Shown: positions 53,697 through 63,597 of the stretch, in pieces
Layout: every line of letters starts with the position of its first letter
How positions within the stretch are numbered: the first letter of the stretch is position 1
Assembly (NCBI GenBank): GCA_009773205.1
Contig: WPAE01000007.1
Location: forward strand, 62,001 to 126,000
Source: Ignavibacteria bacterium
Lineage (GTDB): Bacteria; Bacteroidota; Ignavibacteria; Ignavibacteriales; Melioribacteraceae
DNA length: 64,000 bases
Direction: 5' to 3'
Made by a program: the position numbers and the translations under genes
Notes under the pieces: model-generated
What the model was told of the DNA's origin: nothing
Seen by the model: the letters and a program-made list of their open reading frames with translations, nothing else
Database searches by the model: none

Positions 53697-53969
53697 AATT
53701 ATTTCCAACATATGAAAACTAACCAGATCGTTCCTCTCTCTAAATGTAAATTGTATCCGTTTCCCTTCAGAACAAAATTCTTTTTGAAGATTTAGCGGAT
53801 CATAATTTTTATTGTTATCGCCGTAGATTGCCCAAAATCCGCCTTCAAGAGAAACATACTTAACAGTTCCGGTTAGATATTCCATTTCGAAAAAGGCTGC
53901 AACTCTATCAACACAGGCTAATAATAGAGCTGAAATAATTAGAACAAGCAAAACAATGCGGAATTTCAT
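53667..53969 (-). CDS. Small lipoprotein of unknown function, C-terminus supplied by a repeat
   Basis: 100 residues with a signal peptide ending in the lipobox LLLAC (Cys19). GTVKYVSLEGGFWAIYGD, YDPLNLQKEF and RNDLVSFHM fit a small beta-rich family of bacterial and archaeal secreted proteins whose function I do not know. That family usually continues HMxGxxIEI; here the end is HMLEII followed by MGTSKNKYL, which is translated from the family B repeat inverted end. The original tail seems to have been replaced. Confidence 0.65.
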   Translation of the reverse strand: MKFRIVLLVLIISALLLACVDRVAAFFEMEYLTGTVKYVSLEGGFWAIYGDNNKNYDPLNLQKEFCSEGKRIQFTFRERNDLVSFHMLEIIMGTSKNKYL

Positions 53970-53989
53970 GCTTTTATTTTTAGTGAGAA

Positions 53990-54150
53990 TTCAACGTCAC
54001 ACTGAGCGCCCGCTTCTTGCCTCGTCTTGCGTCTTCGGCAAGGCTGGCGACTCGCGTCGAGCGAGACGAGGAGTCGAAGTGTGACACTATTAAATTTTCA
54101 TTTCTCGACTACGCCCCGCATAAATCGCGGGGCAAGCTCGAAATGACTGT
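53990..54150. repeat. Palindromic intergenic repeats downstream of fumC
   Basis: GTCACACTGAGC on the left pairs with TCGAAGTGTGAC about 75 bp to the right, enclosing CGTCTTGCG and TCGAGCGAGACGAGG segments. A second palindrome, GCCCCGCATAAATCGCGGGGC, follows. These GC-rich units contrast with the AT-rich surroundings and look like dispersed repetitive palindromes, possibly acting as a terminator after fumC. Confidence 0.6.
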
Positions 54151-54161
54151 AAACATTATAA

Positions 54162-55553
54162 TTATCCTTTTGGACCAACCATCTTTTCCGGGCGAACCAC
54201 TTCATCAAATTTTTCAGAAGTAAGCAGGCCAAGTTCCATTGCTGCTTCTTTAAGAGTTTTGTTTTCTTTGTGAGCTTTCTTGGCAACTTTAGCTGCATTA
54301 TCGTATCCAATAACCGGATTTAGCGAAGTTACAAGCATCAAAGAATTTTCGAGATGTTTCTTAATATTGATTTCGTTAGCTTCAATACCAACAACGCAAT
54401 GATCAGAAAAACTTTCGCAAGAATCTGCAATTAATTTAATTGATTGTAGAATGTTAAACGCTATAACAGGCATAAAAACATTCAGCTCAAAATTTCCGCT
54501 GGCTCCAGCAAAGTTAATTGTAACATCGTTGCCAAACACTTGAGTGCAAACCATAGTCATAGCTTCGGATTGTGTTGGATTAACCTTTCCGGGCATTATA
54601 GAACTTCCGGGTTCATTTTCCGGTAAAGAGATTTCACCAATACCACATCTCGGACCGCTTCCAAGCCAGCGGGCATCGTTTGCAATTTTCATTAAAGATG
54701 CGGCTATTGTTTTAAGTACGCCGCTCATTTCTACTAAAGCATCTTTACCAGCCATGGCTTCAAATTTATTTGGAGCTGTTTTAAACTGCTTGCCGGTTAG
54801 TTCAGAAATCTTTGATGCAACTTTAGCGGCATATTCTGGATGTGCATTTAATCCCGTGCCTACAGCAGTTCCACCAAGAGGAATTTCGCTCAAGCGTTTG
54901 AGAGCATCGTTAATTCTTTCCAATCCATTTGTAAGCTGCTGTGCGTAACCGGAGAATTCCTGTCCAAGTGTAAGCGGTGTTGCATCCATCAAGTGAGTTC
55001 TGCCAATCTTGATAATGTCTTTGAACTCATTTGCTTTTGCTTCAAGAGCATCGCGCAGTTTTGTTACCATTGGTATTAACCTGCAGTAAATTTCCATTAC
55101 ACTAGCAACATGAATAGCAGTGGGAAAAGCATCATTTGTTGATTGAGACTTGTTCACATCATCATTCGGGTGAATAGGTTTTTTGCTGCCAATTACCCCG
55201 CCTGCAATTTCAATTGCGCGGTTGGATATAACTTCATTCACATTCATGTTTGTCTGAGTGCCGCTTCCCGTCTGCCAAACAACTAACGGAAAATGATCGT
55301 TGAGTTTTCCTTCAATCACTTCATCTGCTGCTAAAAGAATTAGCTCAAGTTTTTCTTTTGGAAGTGTTCCAAGCTCATTATTAATTATTGCGGCGGCTTT
55401 TTTTACAATTGCCATAGAGCGGATAAACTCTGCCGGAAATCTTTCTCCGCCAATCTTAAAATTCATTAATGATCTTGCAGTCTGAGCGCCGTAGTATTTG
55501 TCTGTTGGAACTTGTATTTCGCCCATACTGTCGGTTTCGATGCGGTATTCCAT
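54162..55553 (-). CDS. fumC: Class II fumarate hydratase
   Basis: Reversible hydration of fumarate to malate in the TCA cycle; iron-free homotetramer. 463 residues with [30 protein letters not shown], the signature [16 protein letters not shown] and a C-terminal [10 protein letters not shown]. The class II length and IMPGKVNP separate it from argininosuccinate lyase and aspartase; aspartase remains a weaker alternative. Confidence 0.94.
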   Translation of the reverse strand: MEYRIETDSMGEIQVPTDKYYGAQTARSLMNFKIGGERFPAEFIRSMAIVKKAAAIINNELGTLPKEKLELILLAADEVIEGKLNDHFPLVVWQTGSGTQTNMNVNEVISNRAIEIAGGVIGSKKPIHPNDDVNKSQSTNDAFPTAIHVASVMEIYCRLIPMVTKLRDALEAKANEFKDIIKIGRTHLMDATPLTLGQEFSGYAQQLTNGLERINDALKRLSEIPLGGTAVGTGLNAHPEYAAKVASKISELTGKQFKTAPNKFEAMAGKDALVEMSGVLKTIAASLMKIANDARWLGSGPRCGIGEISLPENEPGSSIMPGKVNPTQSEAMTMVCTQVFGNDVTINFAGASGNFELNVFMPVIAFNILQSIKLIADSCESFSDHCVVGIEANEINIKKHLENSLMLVTSLNPVIGYDNAAKVAKKAHKENKTLKEAAMELGLLTSEKFDEVVRPEKMVGPKG

Positions 55554-55833
55554 TATGTCTCCAAGAAAATTTTATTTCGTGGACAAATTAGGACAAAGGC
55601 ATTTTATTTTCAAACGGAGAATTGATATAACGAAGGTACAGTGTACTTGATGTTAAGCTGGGTCTATACTCATTCATAAAAAAATCAACTCAATGTCAAG
55701 CGAAAGGTTTATCAAGAATAGAATTTTTTCGGTGATCACAGATTTTCCTAAAGGGAAATTTGGGTTAAGTTTTCAGCCGGCTTTTCATACTTCACCGAAT
55801 ATTGGTAAATTCATATTGTAAAAATTAAGTGCG
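55554..55833. other. Divergent promoter region between fumC and the Lpt permease genes
   Basis: 280 bp carrying promoters for both directions. It includes TTTTCCTAAAGG with GGAAATTTGGG (55743-55768), a variant of the repeat near 12660. No gene or strong hairpin otherwise. Confidence 0.45.
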
Positions 55834-57195
55834 ATGATATTAGTTAAGTACATACTTAGAAATCACTTTTTGCCATTTATTTTTTCCACGTTTATTCTAA
55901 TTGCTGTTTTCTTGCTCCAATTTCTGATGAAAGTAGCAGATAAACTTGTTGGAAAAGGATTGGGAACTTGGGTAATCATTAAACTGATTGGTTTAAGTTT
56001 AGGCTACATTTTAGTACTCGTAATTCCAATGGCTGTTTTAGTTGCAACTCTAATGGCTTTCGGAAATATGTCTCAAAACAACGAAGTTACAATTCTAAAA
56101 GCCACCGGAATTAGTATGTACAAGATGATTATTCCACCTTTAATTGCAAGTATTTTTGTGGCTGTTGGTTTGGTTTACTTCAACAATAACATTTACCCGG
56201 ATGCAAACCACGCGTTAAGAATTCTTCAAGAAGATATAACAAGAAAGAAGCCAACGCTTTCTTTAGTACCCGGAGTTTTTTCTCAAGAAGTTGCTAATTA
56301 TGCAATTCTGGTTAGAGAAATTAATCAGACTACAAACGAACTCAAGCAAATAACTATTTACGATTATTCGAGTCCTCCCAAAGTTAATATTGTTACAGCC
56401 GAAGAAGGGAAAATATATTTTACTCCTACTCAAAAAAAACTGATAATGGATTTGAAGAATGGCGAAATACACGAATCTGACAACTACGAGCAGGATGTTT
56501 ACAGAAAATTAAGATTTGCACATCATAAGATTGCAATGCCTGCTGAACAATTTACTTTTGAGCAGAGTGCGCCCGGCGGGCCGCGCGGCGATAGAGAAAT
56601 TGGCGCACCAGAAATGCAAGTAATTGTTGATAGTCTAAAAAAAATTCAACAAACTTATTACACTGAGTTCAAAAAGAAGATTAGTTCTATAACTAATCTC
56701 GACTCGAATTCGTTGCCAGTTAATGAAAGCGGGAACCTATATGTATATGTAAAAGTAGAAGAACGGCTCCGATCTAACCAAGCAACTATTTCCGACGTAC
56801 TTTCCCGCATAGAATATAATAGAAAAGAGATAAACCGCTACTTAGTGGAAATTCACAAAAAGTATGCACTACCGGTAGCATGCATAGTCTTTGTATTAAT
56901 TGGCGCTCCTCTTGGCACTATGACACGCAAAGGGGGCATTGGGATGGCCGCAGGAATAAGTTTGTTCTTCTTCATAATCTACTGGGCATTTTTGATTGGC
57001 GGCGAAAAATTAGCTGACCGTGATTTGCTTTCGCCTTTCATTGCTATTTGGAGCGCAAACTTTGTACTTGGAATTTTCGGAATCGCCATCCTAGTAAAAA
57101 CTGCAAGAGAAAAAGTAACACTGAGTTTCGACTTTGTTACTAAATACATACCTCAATCTTGGAAAGCGCAAGAAGATAAAGATGAAAATTCTTGA
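55834..57195 (+). CDS. LptF/LptG-family permease, first paralogue
   Basis: Inner-membrane component of the lipopolysaccharide export bridge (YjgP/YjgQ family). 453 residues: three N-terminal helices (about 10-35, 55-80, 100-125), a large periplasmic beta-jellyroll region (about 135-340) and three C-terminal helices, with PVACIVFVLIGAPLGTMTRKGGIGMAAGIS as the conserved turn. Longer than E. coli LptF/G because of an insert near residues 235-310. The ATPase LptB is not here. Confidence 0.85.
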   Translation: MILVKYILRNHFLPFIFSTFILIAVFLLQFLMKVADKLVGKGLGTWVIIKLIGLSLGYILVLVIPMAVLVATLMAFGNMSQNNEVTILKATGISMYKMIIPPLIASIFVAVGLVYFNNNIYPDANHALRILQEDITRKKPTLSLVPGVFSQEVANYAILVREINQTTNELKQITIYDYSSPPKVNIVTAEEGKIYFTPTQKKLIMDLKNGEIHESDNYEQDVYRKLRFAHHKIAMPAEQFTFEQSAPGGPRGDREIGAPEMQVIVDSLKKIQQTYYTEFKKKISSITNLDSNSLPVNESGNLYVYVKVEERLRSNQATISDVLSRIEYNRKEINRYLVEIHKKYALPVACIVFVLIGAPLGTMTRKGGIGMAAGISLFFFIIYWAFLIGGEKLADRDLLSPFIAIWSANFVLGIFGIAILVKTAREKVTLSFDFVTKYIPQSWKAQEDKDENS

Positions 57196-58264
57196 TAAAT
57201 ATTTAGTTAAACAATTTTTACAAACGCTGCTTTTTGCGCTTCTATCATTCACTTTGATTTTTGTTGTTTTAGATGCGATGGAAAATCTCGATGATTTCAT
57301 TGATGAAAGCGTAGAGGGCAAATTAGTCTTTCAGTACTACTTAGTATTCATTCCAGAAATGATCCGAATCATTCTTCCAATTTCGGTTTTACTTGCCAGC
57401 TTATTTACTGCCGGAAAACTTGCTAACCTAAATGAACTAACAGCAATAAAAGCAAGCGGTGTAAGTTTATACAGATTGATGATTCCATTACTTATTACTG
57501 CTGTTTTAATTAGTCTGTTTACAGTGTATTTCAGCGGCTATCTTGTTCCAATGGCTAATAAGCACAAAGTTTTTATAGAGCAGGCTTACATGAAAAAAGG
57601 ACTTGTTCATTTTGGCAGCAACATTTTCTTTCAAGATACAGAAAGCAGAATTGTTACTATAAATTACTTCGATGTTTCGATAGGACAGGCAAATCAAATA
57701 AGTATTCAAGAGTTCGATTCGAAAGACAAAACCAAAATTATTTCTAGAACCGACGCATTTCGTATGACTTTTGATTCCACAAAAAATATTTGGCAGTTAT
57801 TCAGCGGTTCAACAAGATTTTTCTATGAAGATTCTGAACAGCTTGAAAAATTTTTGTCGAAGGAATTTCCTTCTCTACATTTCAAACCGGAGGATGTAAT
57901 AAAGAAGCAGCGCAAACCTGAAGAAATGACTTTGAGCGAACTTAGTAATTTTAGCCAAGAGCAAATAAGAACTGGAAACGATGCAACAAGAACAGACATA
58001 GCTTATCATTCAAGAATTGCTTTCGCATTTTCTAGCATTATTGTAGTGATGTTTGGCTTGCCTATTTCTGCAAACAGAAGACGCGGCGGTTTAGCTATTC
58101 AATTTGGTATTAGTATGGCTGTTACTTTTCTTTATCTTGTTTTCATGAAAATAAGCCAAGCTTTTGGCAACAACGGTGTGTTTAACCCAATTTTTACTGC
58201 TTGGTTAGCAAATTTTATATTTCTGATTGTTGCATTAGTGAATTTGAAACGCGTGATGAAGTAA
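57182..58264 (+). CDS. LptF/LptG-family permease, second paralogue
   Basis: About 360 residues, same layout as its neighbour: MKILDKYLVKQFLQTL at the start, FIPEMIRIILPISVLLASLFTAGKLANLNEL, a jellyroll segment and FAFSSIIVVMFGLPISANRRRGGLAIQFG near the end. I use ATG 57182, 14 bp inside the upstream gene, because the conserved family start follows it; longer starts overlap the first gene more. The pair gives the heterodimer needed for LPS transport. Confidence 0.86.
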   Translation: MKILDKYLVKQFLQTLLFALLSFTLIFVVLDAMENLDDFIDESVEGKLVFQYYLVFIPEMIRIILPISVLLASLFTAGKLANLNELTAIKASGVSLYRLMIPLLITAVLISLFTVYFSGYLVPMANKHKVFIEQAYMKKGLVHFGSNIFFQDTESRIVTINYFDVSIGQANQISIQEFDSKDKTKIISRTDAFRMTFDSTKNIWQLFSGSTRFFYEDSEQLEKFLSKEFPSLHFKPEDVIKKQRKPEEMTLSELSNFSQEQIRTGNDATRTDIAYHSRIAFAFSSIIVVMFGLPISANRRRGGLAIQFGISMAVTFLYLVFMKISQAFGNNGVFNPIFTAWLANFIFLIVALVNLKRVMK

Positions 58265-58265
58265 A

Positions 58266-60479
58266 TTACTTTGCCTTTATAATAAATACACCATCCCAAT
58301 TTTCTTCCGGCGGATTTTCAATATAAGATTTGCAGCGGTCCAAATACACTTTAGAAGTGTAATCGTTGTTTTTAGAAAAGCAATATTCGAATAAGACAGA
58401 AGCCTCAGCAAACTTTTTCTGTTTGTATAATTTTAATGCAGAGTTATATTCATGTAAAGAACTTAGTTTGAGCTCGGCATCAGAATCGCCCGCCATTCCA
58501 ATCAGTTCGTAAACTTTAGCTGGTTTAGACTTTCCTTTCACTTTTATCGAATCCAATTCTCTTACTAAAGCAAATTCCTTAGCCGCTTCGTAAGTAAATT
58601 CGCTAATCATTATTTGCGTACCGTATTCTTTATTAGCTCCTTCAAGCCGCGAAGCCAAGTTTACACAGTCTCCCATTACTGTGTAATTTTTATGCTTTTC
58701 ACCGCCAACATTACCAACGATAACATTACCTGTGTTTAAGCCGATTCTAATGTGCAGAGGCTTCTCTCCTTTTTCAATCCATTCACGCGAAATCTGTTCA
58801 ACTTTCTTTTGCATTTCAACCGCAGTTTTGCAAGCACGATAAGCATGATCTTTTAATTCAAGTGGTGCGCCCCAAAATGCCATTACTGCATCGCCCAAAT
58901 ATTTATCTAAAGTTCCGGTATTGTGCATTATCAGCTCTGTCATTTCGTGCAGCAATCCATTTATAAATTTTACTAACTCTTCCGGTGATTTGCTTTCAGC
59001 AAAAGTAGTAAAGCCTGCCATATCGCTGAAAAGAATAGTTACATTTTTCTTTTCGCCGCCAAGTTTAAGTTTATCCGGATTGTTTAACAGTTCCTGCACA
59101 ACTTGCTTATTAACGTACTGCGAAAACATTCCTTTAATTAAAATGTTTTGCTTTCTCTCTTTGAGAAAGTGAAACGCTGTGCTTCCAAAATATCCAAACA
59201 CAATTCCAATTGCTGGATTTACTACTGATGTTATAATATTATGATTTATGAAATAATAAATGCTTAACCGATAAACACTATAGATTAGAAATAGTGTCAG
59301 CAAAAGATTTAGTATTTCAATAAGTGTTCCATAGCGCAGCTTTAGTTTTCTGAGCAGTGAAGTAGCAGCAAAAATGAATCCGGTGAAAAGTATGAGAAAA
59401 ATAATTTCTGCCGTTCTAGATTGTTTTTCTAAAAAATCATTGCTAATAACATTCTGAATTGCATTAGCATGAAACTCAACACCGTACATTTGGTTATCCC
59501 CGGCTTTATCTCCTTTAGAAAAAGAAACATTCAACAAATCTCTGTCTTCCGGCATTGTTGAGCCGATCAACACAATTTTGTCTTTTAACTTTCCACTCTC
59601 TAAAATTCCTCCAGCGCTATCCCAAATATTTAACTCAACACCATCAACTTCGTCAACTGTATCAAAATCTTTATCATCTAACACATCAATCAAGGGAACT
59701 CTTTTAAAAGTGCCGCTGGCGCCATAAAAATTTACTAAGGAACTATATCTATCAAACTGAGGTATTATTTTGTTTTGAAATACAAATACATCTTCCATTC
59801 TTTGAGCTGTAAAATCATTTGTTAGATTGTAATACTTATTCAAAACAGCATAACCAAAACTTGGAATGAGCTTATTTACTGTTGTTACCCACGCATAAGG
59901 TATGTAACGCCTGTAAACTCCATCATAATCGGAAGGTGTATTAACAATGCCAATAGAGCTATCTGCAAAGAAAAATATATTTTGAAAGTGTTCGTTAATT
60001 TTGTCAATATTGGTTTGTCTTGCTAATTTTTTCTGTTCTTGGCTTTCATCAACTTTCCCGGCAACAACAACTTTTCCAGATTTTCTTATTGCATTAATTA
60101 ACATGCTGTCATTCAAAACAGAAAATTTATCTGCACTTGACATAACAATATCAAGTCCAATAGCTTTAACACCTGCTTCGGTTAAGTTTTCAATTACAGC
60201 AGCAAAGACGGAACGAGGTAATGGCCACTTATTGTAAGGCGCAGGAATTTGCTCATAGGTTTCTTGGCTAATCTCAAGAATAATTACTTTGGATGAATCA
60301 GAAATATTAACTTCGCCTCGCTGACGAAATCTATCGTCTATGAGTTTTAATTCTAATTCCTTTACTGGAGTAATTGTAAATAACCACTCTTGTGTTAATA
60401 CTGCTGAAAAAGCAAGAACAGATAGAAATACGGAAACGGGAAGGACAAATCTGTTCCATTTTATTTTATATTTGATCAT
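58266..60479 (-). CDS. Adenylate/guanylate cyclase with CHASE2 sensor domain
   Basis: 737 residues. An N-terminal helix (about 12-30), an extracytoplasmic CHASE2 domain (about 35-345), three membrane helices (about 350-435) and a class III cyclase domain (about 470-655): VTILFSDMAGFTTFAE and GDAVMAFWGAP carry the two metal Asp residues, and NTGNVIVGNVGGEKHKNYTVMGDCVNLASRLEG carries the later binding residues. A short TPR-like tail follows. The product (cAMP or cGMP) cannot be fixed with confidence. It lies 3 bp after the beta-barrel gene in a group with a FecR protein. Confidence 0.87.
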   Translation of the reverse strand: MIKYKIKWNRFVLPVSVFLSVLAFSAVLTQEWLFTITPVKELELKLIDDRFRQRGEVNISDSSKVIILEISQETYEQIPAPYNKWPLPRSVFAAVIENLTEAGVKAIGLDIVMSSADKFSVLNDSMLINAIRKSGKVVVAGKVDESQEQKKLARQTNIDKINEHFQNIFFFADSSIGIVNTPSDYDGVYRRYIPYAWVTTVNKLIPSFGYAVLNKYYNLTNDFTAQRMEDVFVFQNKIIPQFDRYSSLVNFYGASGTFKRVPLIDVLDDKDFDTVDEVDGVELNIWDSAGGILESGKLKDKIVLIGSTMPEDRDLLNVSFSKGDKAGDNQMYGVEFHANAIQNVISNDFLEKQSRTAEIIFLILFTGFIFAATSLLRKLKLRYGTLIEILNLLLTLFLIYSVYRLSIYYFINHNIITSVVNPAIGIVFGYFGSTAFHFLKERKQNILIKGMFSQYVNKQVVQELLNNPDKLKLGGEKKNVTILFSDMAGFTTFAESKSPEELVKFINGLLHEMTELIMHNTGTLDKYLGDAVMAFWGAPLELKDHAYRACKTAVEMQKKVEQISREWIEKGEKPLHIRIGLNTGNVIVGNVGGEKHKNYTVMGDCVNLASRLEGANKEYGTQIMISEFTYEAAKEFALVRELDSIKVKGKSKPAKVYELIGMAGDSDAELKLSSLHEYNSALKLYKQKKFAEASVLFEYCFSKNNDYTSKVYLDRCKSYIENPPEENWDGVFIIKAK

Positions 60480-60482
60480 TTG

Positions 60483-62861
60483 CTAAATAGTAAATCTTGT
60501 TATCAAACCAAGTATAGAGTTTGTTGATTTACCCGGAAATCTATACAAGCGTGTTTGAAAAGCTAAATTCAAATTCTTCAAAACACTGTAATCTGCAACA
60601 AACTCAAATGCTTGTCTATTAAAATTACCAAAGCTTGGACTAAGTGTTGCGGTAAGAGTTAATTTATTTTCAAGCATTCTATATCTTCCGCCTGCTGTAA
60701 AAGTAAAATAGTTGAAAGGAATGTTGCTAATTTCGCTTGAGCTGTACACAAACCCGAATACAGACATTAAATCTTTATCCCAAAAACTATTTAGATTAAG
60801 AGAAAGGTTATTGAACTGCGCATCTGAATTAGCTGCACCGTTATCTTCTCTATCTGATTTTGTAAAAGAAACTGATGAACTATGTTTTATCCCGGCAGAA
60901 AAATCATAGCTAAGCTGAACTAAAATTCTGTTTGTCTGATCATCGATAGCGTATTTGCCTTCTTTGGGATTTGTAACAACTATTCCATTACTGTTGGAAA
61001 AACGATTATAGCCAACAGTGATGTTAGGAAAATCAGCACGCGGAAAAAGTGAAACAGACGCGCTTACTGTTCTAAACTTTGTTGTTGCAATTTTTGTGTT
61101 CTGCAAATTGTCTTGTAAATCTTCGTAACCAAGCGAAATAAAAAGTTTGTTATCTAACATTCTTATCCTATCTACAATGTTTATACCCCGAACATCAGTA
61201 CGCAAAAACGATTGACCGAATGAATGAAAATCATTTCCGCGGTAAATGTAAGACGCTTTAATATTGTTGTTAAGATAGTTCAAACTTAGCGCCGCCTCAG
61301 CTCCAAACGAAGCTAACTCTTGCGGGTTCCAAGGACCGAGATATTGGTTAACAGTGATGAATTTATCAATGTAATCTCTGTACTCTTTTACTTTCTCTGG
61401 ATCAACATCAAAACTGCTGCCGGGACCAAAGATGGAATCAATTTGGGCGTTGGTTAGCGAGCCTGATGAAATATCTTTGTTAAGAAAACTTATTGCTGCT
61501 TGAGAAGTAAGCATAATATTTTTTTCATCGAAGGCAAGCATCAAATCAGAACCAATTACAATATTCTCTTGCGGGCGCGCTCCATATTTAATTGAGTTTA
61601 CTTCATCTTTTCCGTAGAGAGAAGAAAAACCCAGTTGAAAATTCTCGCCGCTGCCAAAAGAAGGGCGCACAACAAAAATCTTACGTTTGTAAGTTCCCAG
61701 CTTAACCTTAGCGTATGGAGTGTTAAGATCGTTTATTTTAATTATATCAGAACCAAGTATTACATCTTTAGCTGTGTACTTTCTAAGTATATTTCCTTCA
61801 ACATCTCTTGCTGTTTCTCCAAAGGCAGCTTGAAAATTAAAAAAACCTAAATTCAATGCACCGCTAAAACCACGCAAACGCTTGCCTTCCATAATAAGAT
61901 TTGGAAAACGTGGATATGAGTCACCAGCTTTTATACTAAGCCAATCGCCGGCATCTAAAGAAGCAGAATACCTGTTGAATGGTTGTTTATCAGATTTTTC
62001 TTCTGAGGTAACGTAGCCATACGCAGAAACTTGTAAACCAGAACCAGAAGCATTAAAATTTGCCGAAGCATTATTGTACCAAGTATTCAGCCTGTTAAGA
62101 TTTTCACTTCTGGATTCTCCACGAAGATTGCCGAAGAGTTTCCATTGAGATTCAATTGCAGCAGCAACTTCCGCCGTTACTACAATGAATTTTCTATTTA
62201 TAGTATGATAAAGATTTCCTTCTCTATCATAGACTTCTATTAACAAATTTCTTGCTGAGCCATCGAAATCAACGGGAATATTTTCTCCTGCAAGAACAAT
62301 TAAATCCCCAGCTATTACAGCTAATTCCGAAACATTTATTCCATTCAAGTAGAATTTAGTTTTTGCTACATCTACACTTTCCGGGGCTCTAACAAAAGAG
62401 ACAGAAATTAATTGTTCATCTTGAGATAGCGTTTCATTTTCAGATGGACTAAGCACTAAAATTTCCTTCTCCTTTTGAGAAACTCCAGCTACAGAAATCT
62501 GTAAAGGATTAACTCCTTCGTCAATTCCCATCGGGTAAGTTTGCTGCTCGCCAGATTTTAAGTTAATAATCAGATAATACTCAATGTACGGAGGCAGAGC
62601 TATTTCCTTTGGTATTGCAGCCGAAGCAGTGTTCCCGACAATGAGCATTTCCATTTTCAGAAACTCAGTTTCTCCAAACGCTTTGTAAGCAATAAAAACT
62701 TCCGAGATATTTTCAGTCGAAATTAATTCTGCTGTAATTGTAATCGGGGTTTTTTCTTTTGCAGTTCCAGCTTTAACTTCGGAAACATAATTACTTACTT
62801 GAGCAACAACACAAACATTAAGCAAAGCAATTAAGAAAAAAATTAATAAAAACTTTTTCAT
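60483..62861 (-). CDS. Large outer-membrane beta-barrel protein of unknown function
   Basis: About 792 residues. The signal peptide (ends VVAQ) is followed by an Ig-like beta-rich N-terminal region (about 20-235) and a long series of alternating beta strands (about 245-792) with a final LGLITRFTI, as in outer-membrane barrels. I use ATG 62861 (MKKFLLIF), with GAGGG just upstream. No TonB plug or porin signature was recognised. The gene precedes the CHASE2 cyclase and follows a FecR protein, so it may be exported structural or sensory machinery linked to that signalling. Confidence 0.6.
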   Translation of the reverse strand: MKKFLLIFFLIALLNVCVVAQVSNYVSEVKAGTAKEKTPITITAELISTENISEVFIAYKAFGETEFLKMEMLIVGNTASAAIPKEIALPPYIEYYLIINLKSGEQQTYPMGIDEGVNPLQISVAGVSQKEKEILVLSPSENETLSQDEQLISVSFVRAPESVDVAKTKFYLNGINVSELAVIAGDLIVLAGENIPVDFDGSARNLLIEVYDREGNLYHTINRKFIVVTAEVAAAIESQWKLFGNLRGESRSENLNRLNTWYNNASANFNASGSGLQVSAYGYVTSEEKSDKQPFNRYSASLDAGDWLSIKAGDSYPRFPNLIMEGKRLRGFSGALNLGFFNFQAAFGETARDVEGNILRKYTAKDVILGSDIIKINDLNTPYAKVKLGTYKRKIFVVRPSFGSGENFQLGFSSLYGKDEVNSIKYGARPQENIVIGSDLMLAFDEKNIMLTSQAAISFLNKDISSGSLTNAQIDSIFGPGSSFDVDPEKVKEYRDYIDKFITVNQYLGPWNPQELASFGAEAALSLNYLNNNIKASYIYRGNDFHSFGQSFLRTDVRGINIVDRIRMLDNKLFISLGYEDLQDNLQNTKIATTKFRTVSASVSLFPRADFPNITVGYNRFSNSNGIVVTNPKEGKYAIDDQTNRILVQLSYDFSAGIKHSSSVSFTKSDREDNGAANSDAQFNNLSLNLNSFWDKDLMSVFGFVYSSSEISNIPFNYFTFTAGGRYRMLENKLTLTATLSPSFGNFNRQAFEFVADYSVLKNLNLAFQTRLYRFPGKSTNSILGLITRFTI

Positions 62862-62890
62862 GGTACCCTCAAAATTAGATTTCATTTTGT

Positions 62891-63586
62891 TTACTTTTGA
62901 TCCGATGTGTAGTACTCAACTTCAACATCGCCATGAGCCGTTTTAATAATTATCTTCTTGGTAGTTTGGAGCTTGGCTTTATCAATAATAATTTTATCTT
63001 CGTCAGTTAATGCCGCAACAACAATGTTACCATCCTGATCAACTGATATTTTCTCGCCGCCAACAATTTTTCCATTCTTTGTAGGATCAGTTGTAGATTC
63101 AATATAAAGTTCGCCATTTTCTAAGTACACTCTTGTAACTGTAGTATCGCAAAAGATTAAACCATCTGTCCCCCGAATAGCCGCAACAGCAGTTGGCGTA
63201 GTAAACCTAAACTCATCATCACCCTGTTTTTGAACTTCAAACTGAACAGCTCCTTTGTCTATATATGTATTGCTTATAACTTTCTTACCTTCTTTCTTTC
63301 CGTAAATATTTAGAATGCTGTTTTCTCTAACACGCAATAATGAACCTTCTAAAAATTTTACAATAGCTAAGGATTTAGCGCCGGTTTTTACTTGTCCTCC
63401 ATCTGGTAAAGGTGTCGCAATTTTTGCGCCTGCCCACACTTCTTTATCACTATTCCTTTGCTCAACAATTTTCACAATTTTTTGTACATACGCTACAGCA
63501 TTAATATCAGATTTTTTTTGTGCCTGTAAAAAAGTATTTATCCCAAAAGATATCAAAGCCGCAAAAAGCACAATGTGATTCTTCAT
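62891..63586 (-). CDS. FecR-domain periplasmic protein
   Basis: 231 residues with a signal peptide (1 to about 22). The FecR domain (about 30-165) contains AKIATPLPDGGQVKTGAKSLAIVKFLEGSLLRVRENSILNIYG and the core motif FTTPTAVAAIRGTDGLI. It lacks the N-terminal anti-sigma helix of classical FecR, being exported as a whole. FecR domains of this type are common next to CHASE2 cyclases and probably sense or bind envelope components. Confidence 0.8.
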   Translation of the reverse strand: MKNHIVLFAALISFGINTFLQAQKKSDINAVAYVQKIVKIVEQRNSDKEVWAGAKIATPLPDGGQVKTGAKSLAIVKFLEGSLLRVRENSILNIYGKKEGKKVISNTYIDKGAVQFEVQKQGDDEFRFTTPTAVAAIRGTDGLIFCDTTVTRVYLENGELYIESTTDPTKNGKIVGGEKISVDQDGNIVVAALTDEDKIIIDKAKLQTTKKIIIKTAHGDVEVEYYTSDQK

Positions 63587-63597
63587 CGTTATTCTCC

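Noticed and set aside
54544-54948. 134-codon plus-strand frame opposite fumC
   Set aside because: Antisense to the conserved fumarase signature, with low-complexity composition typical of shadow frames.
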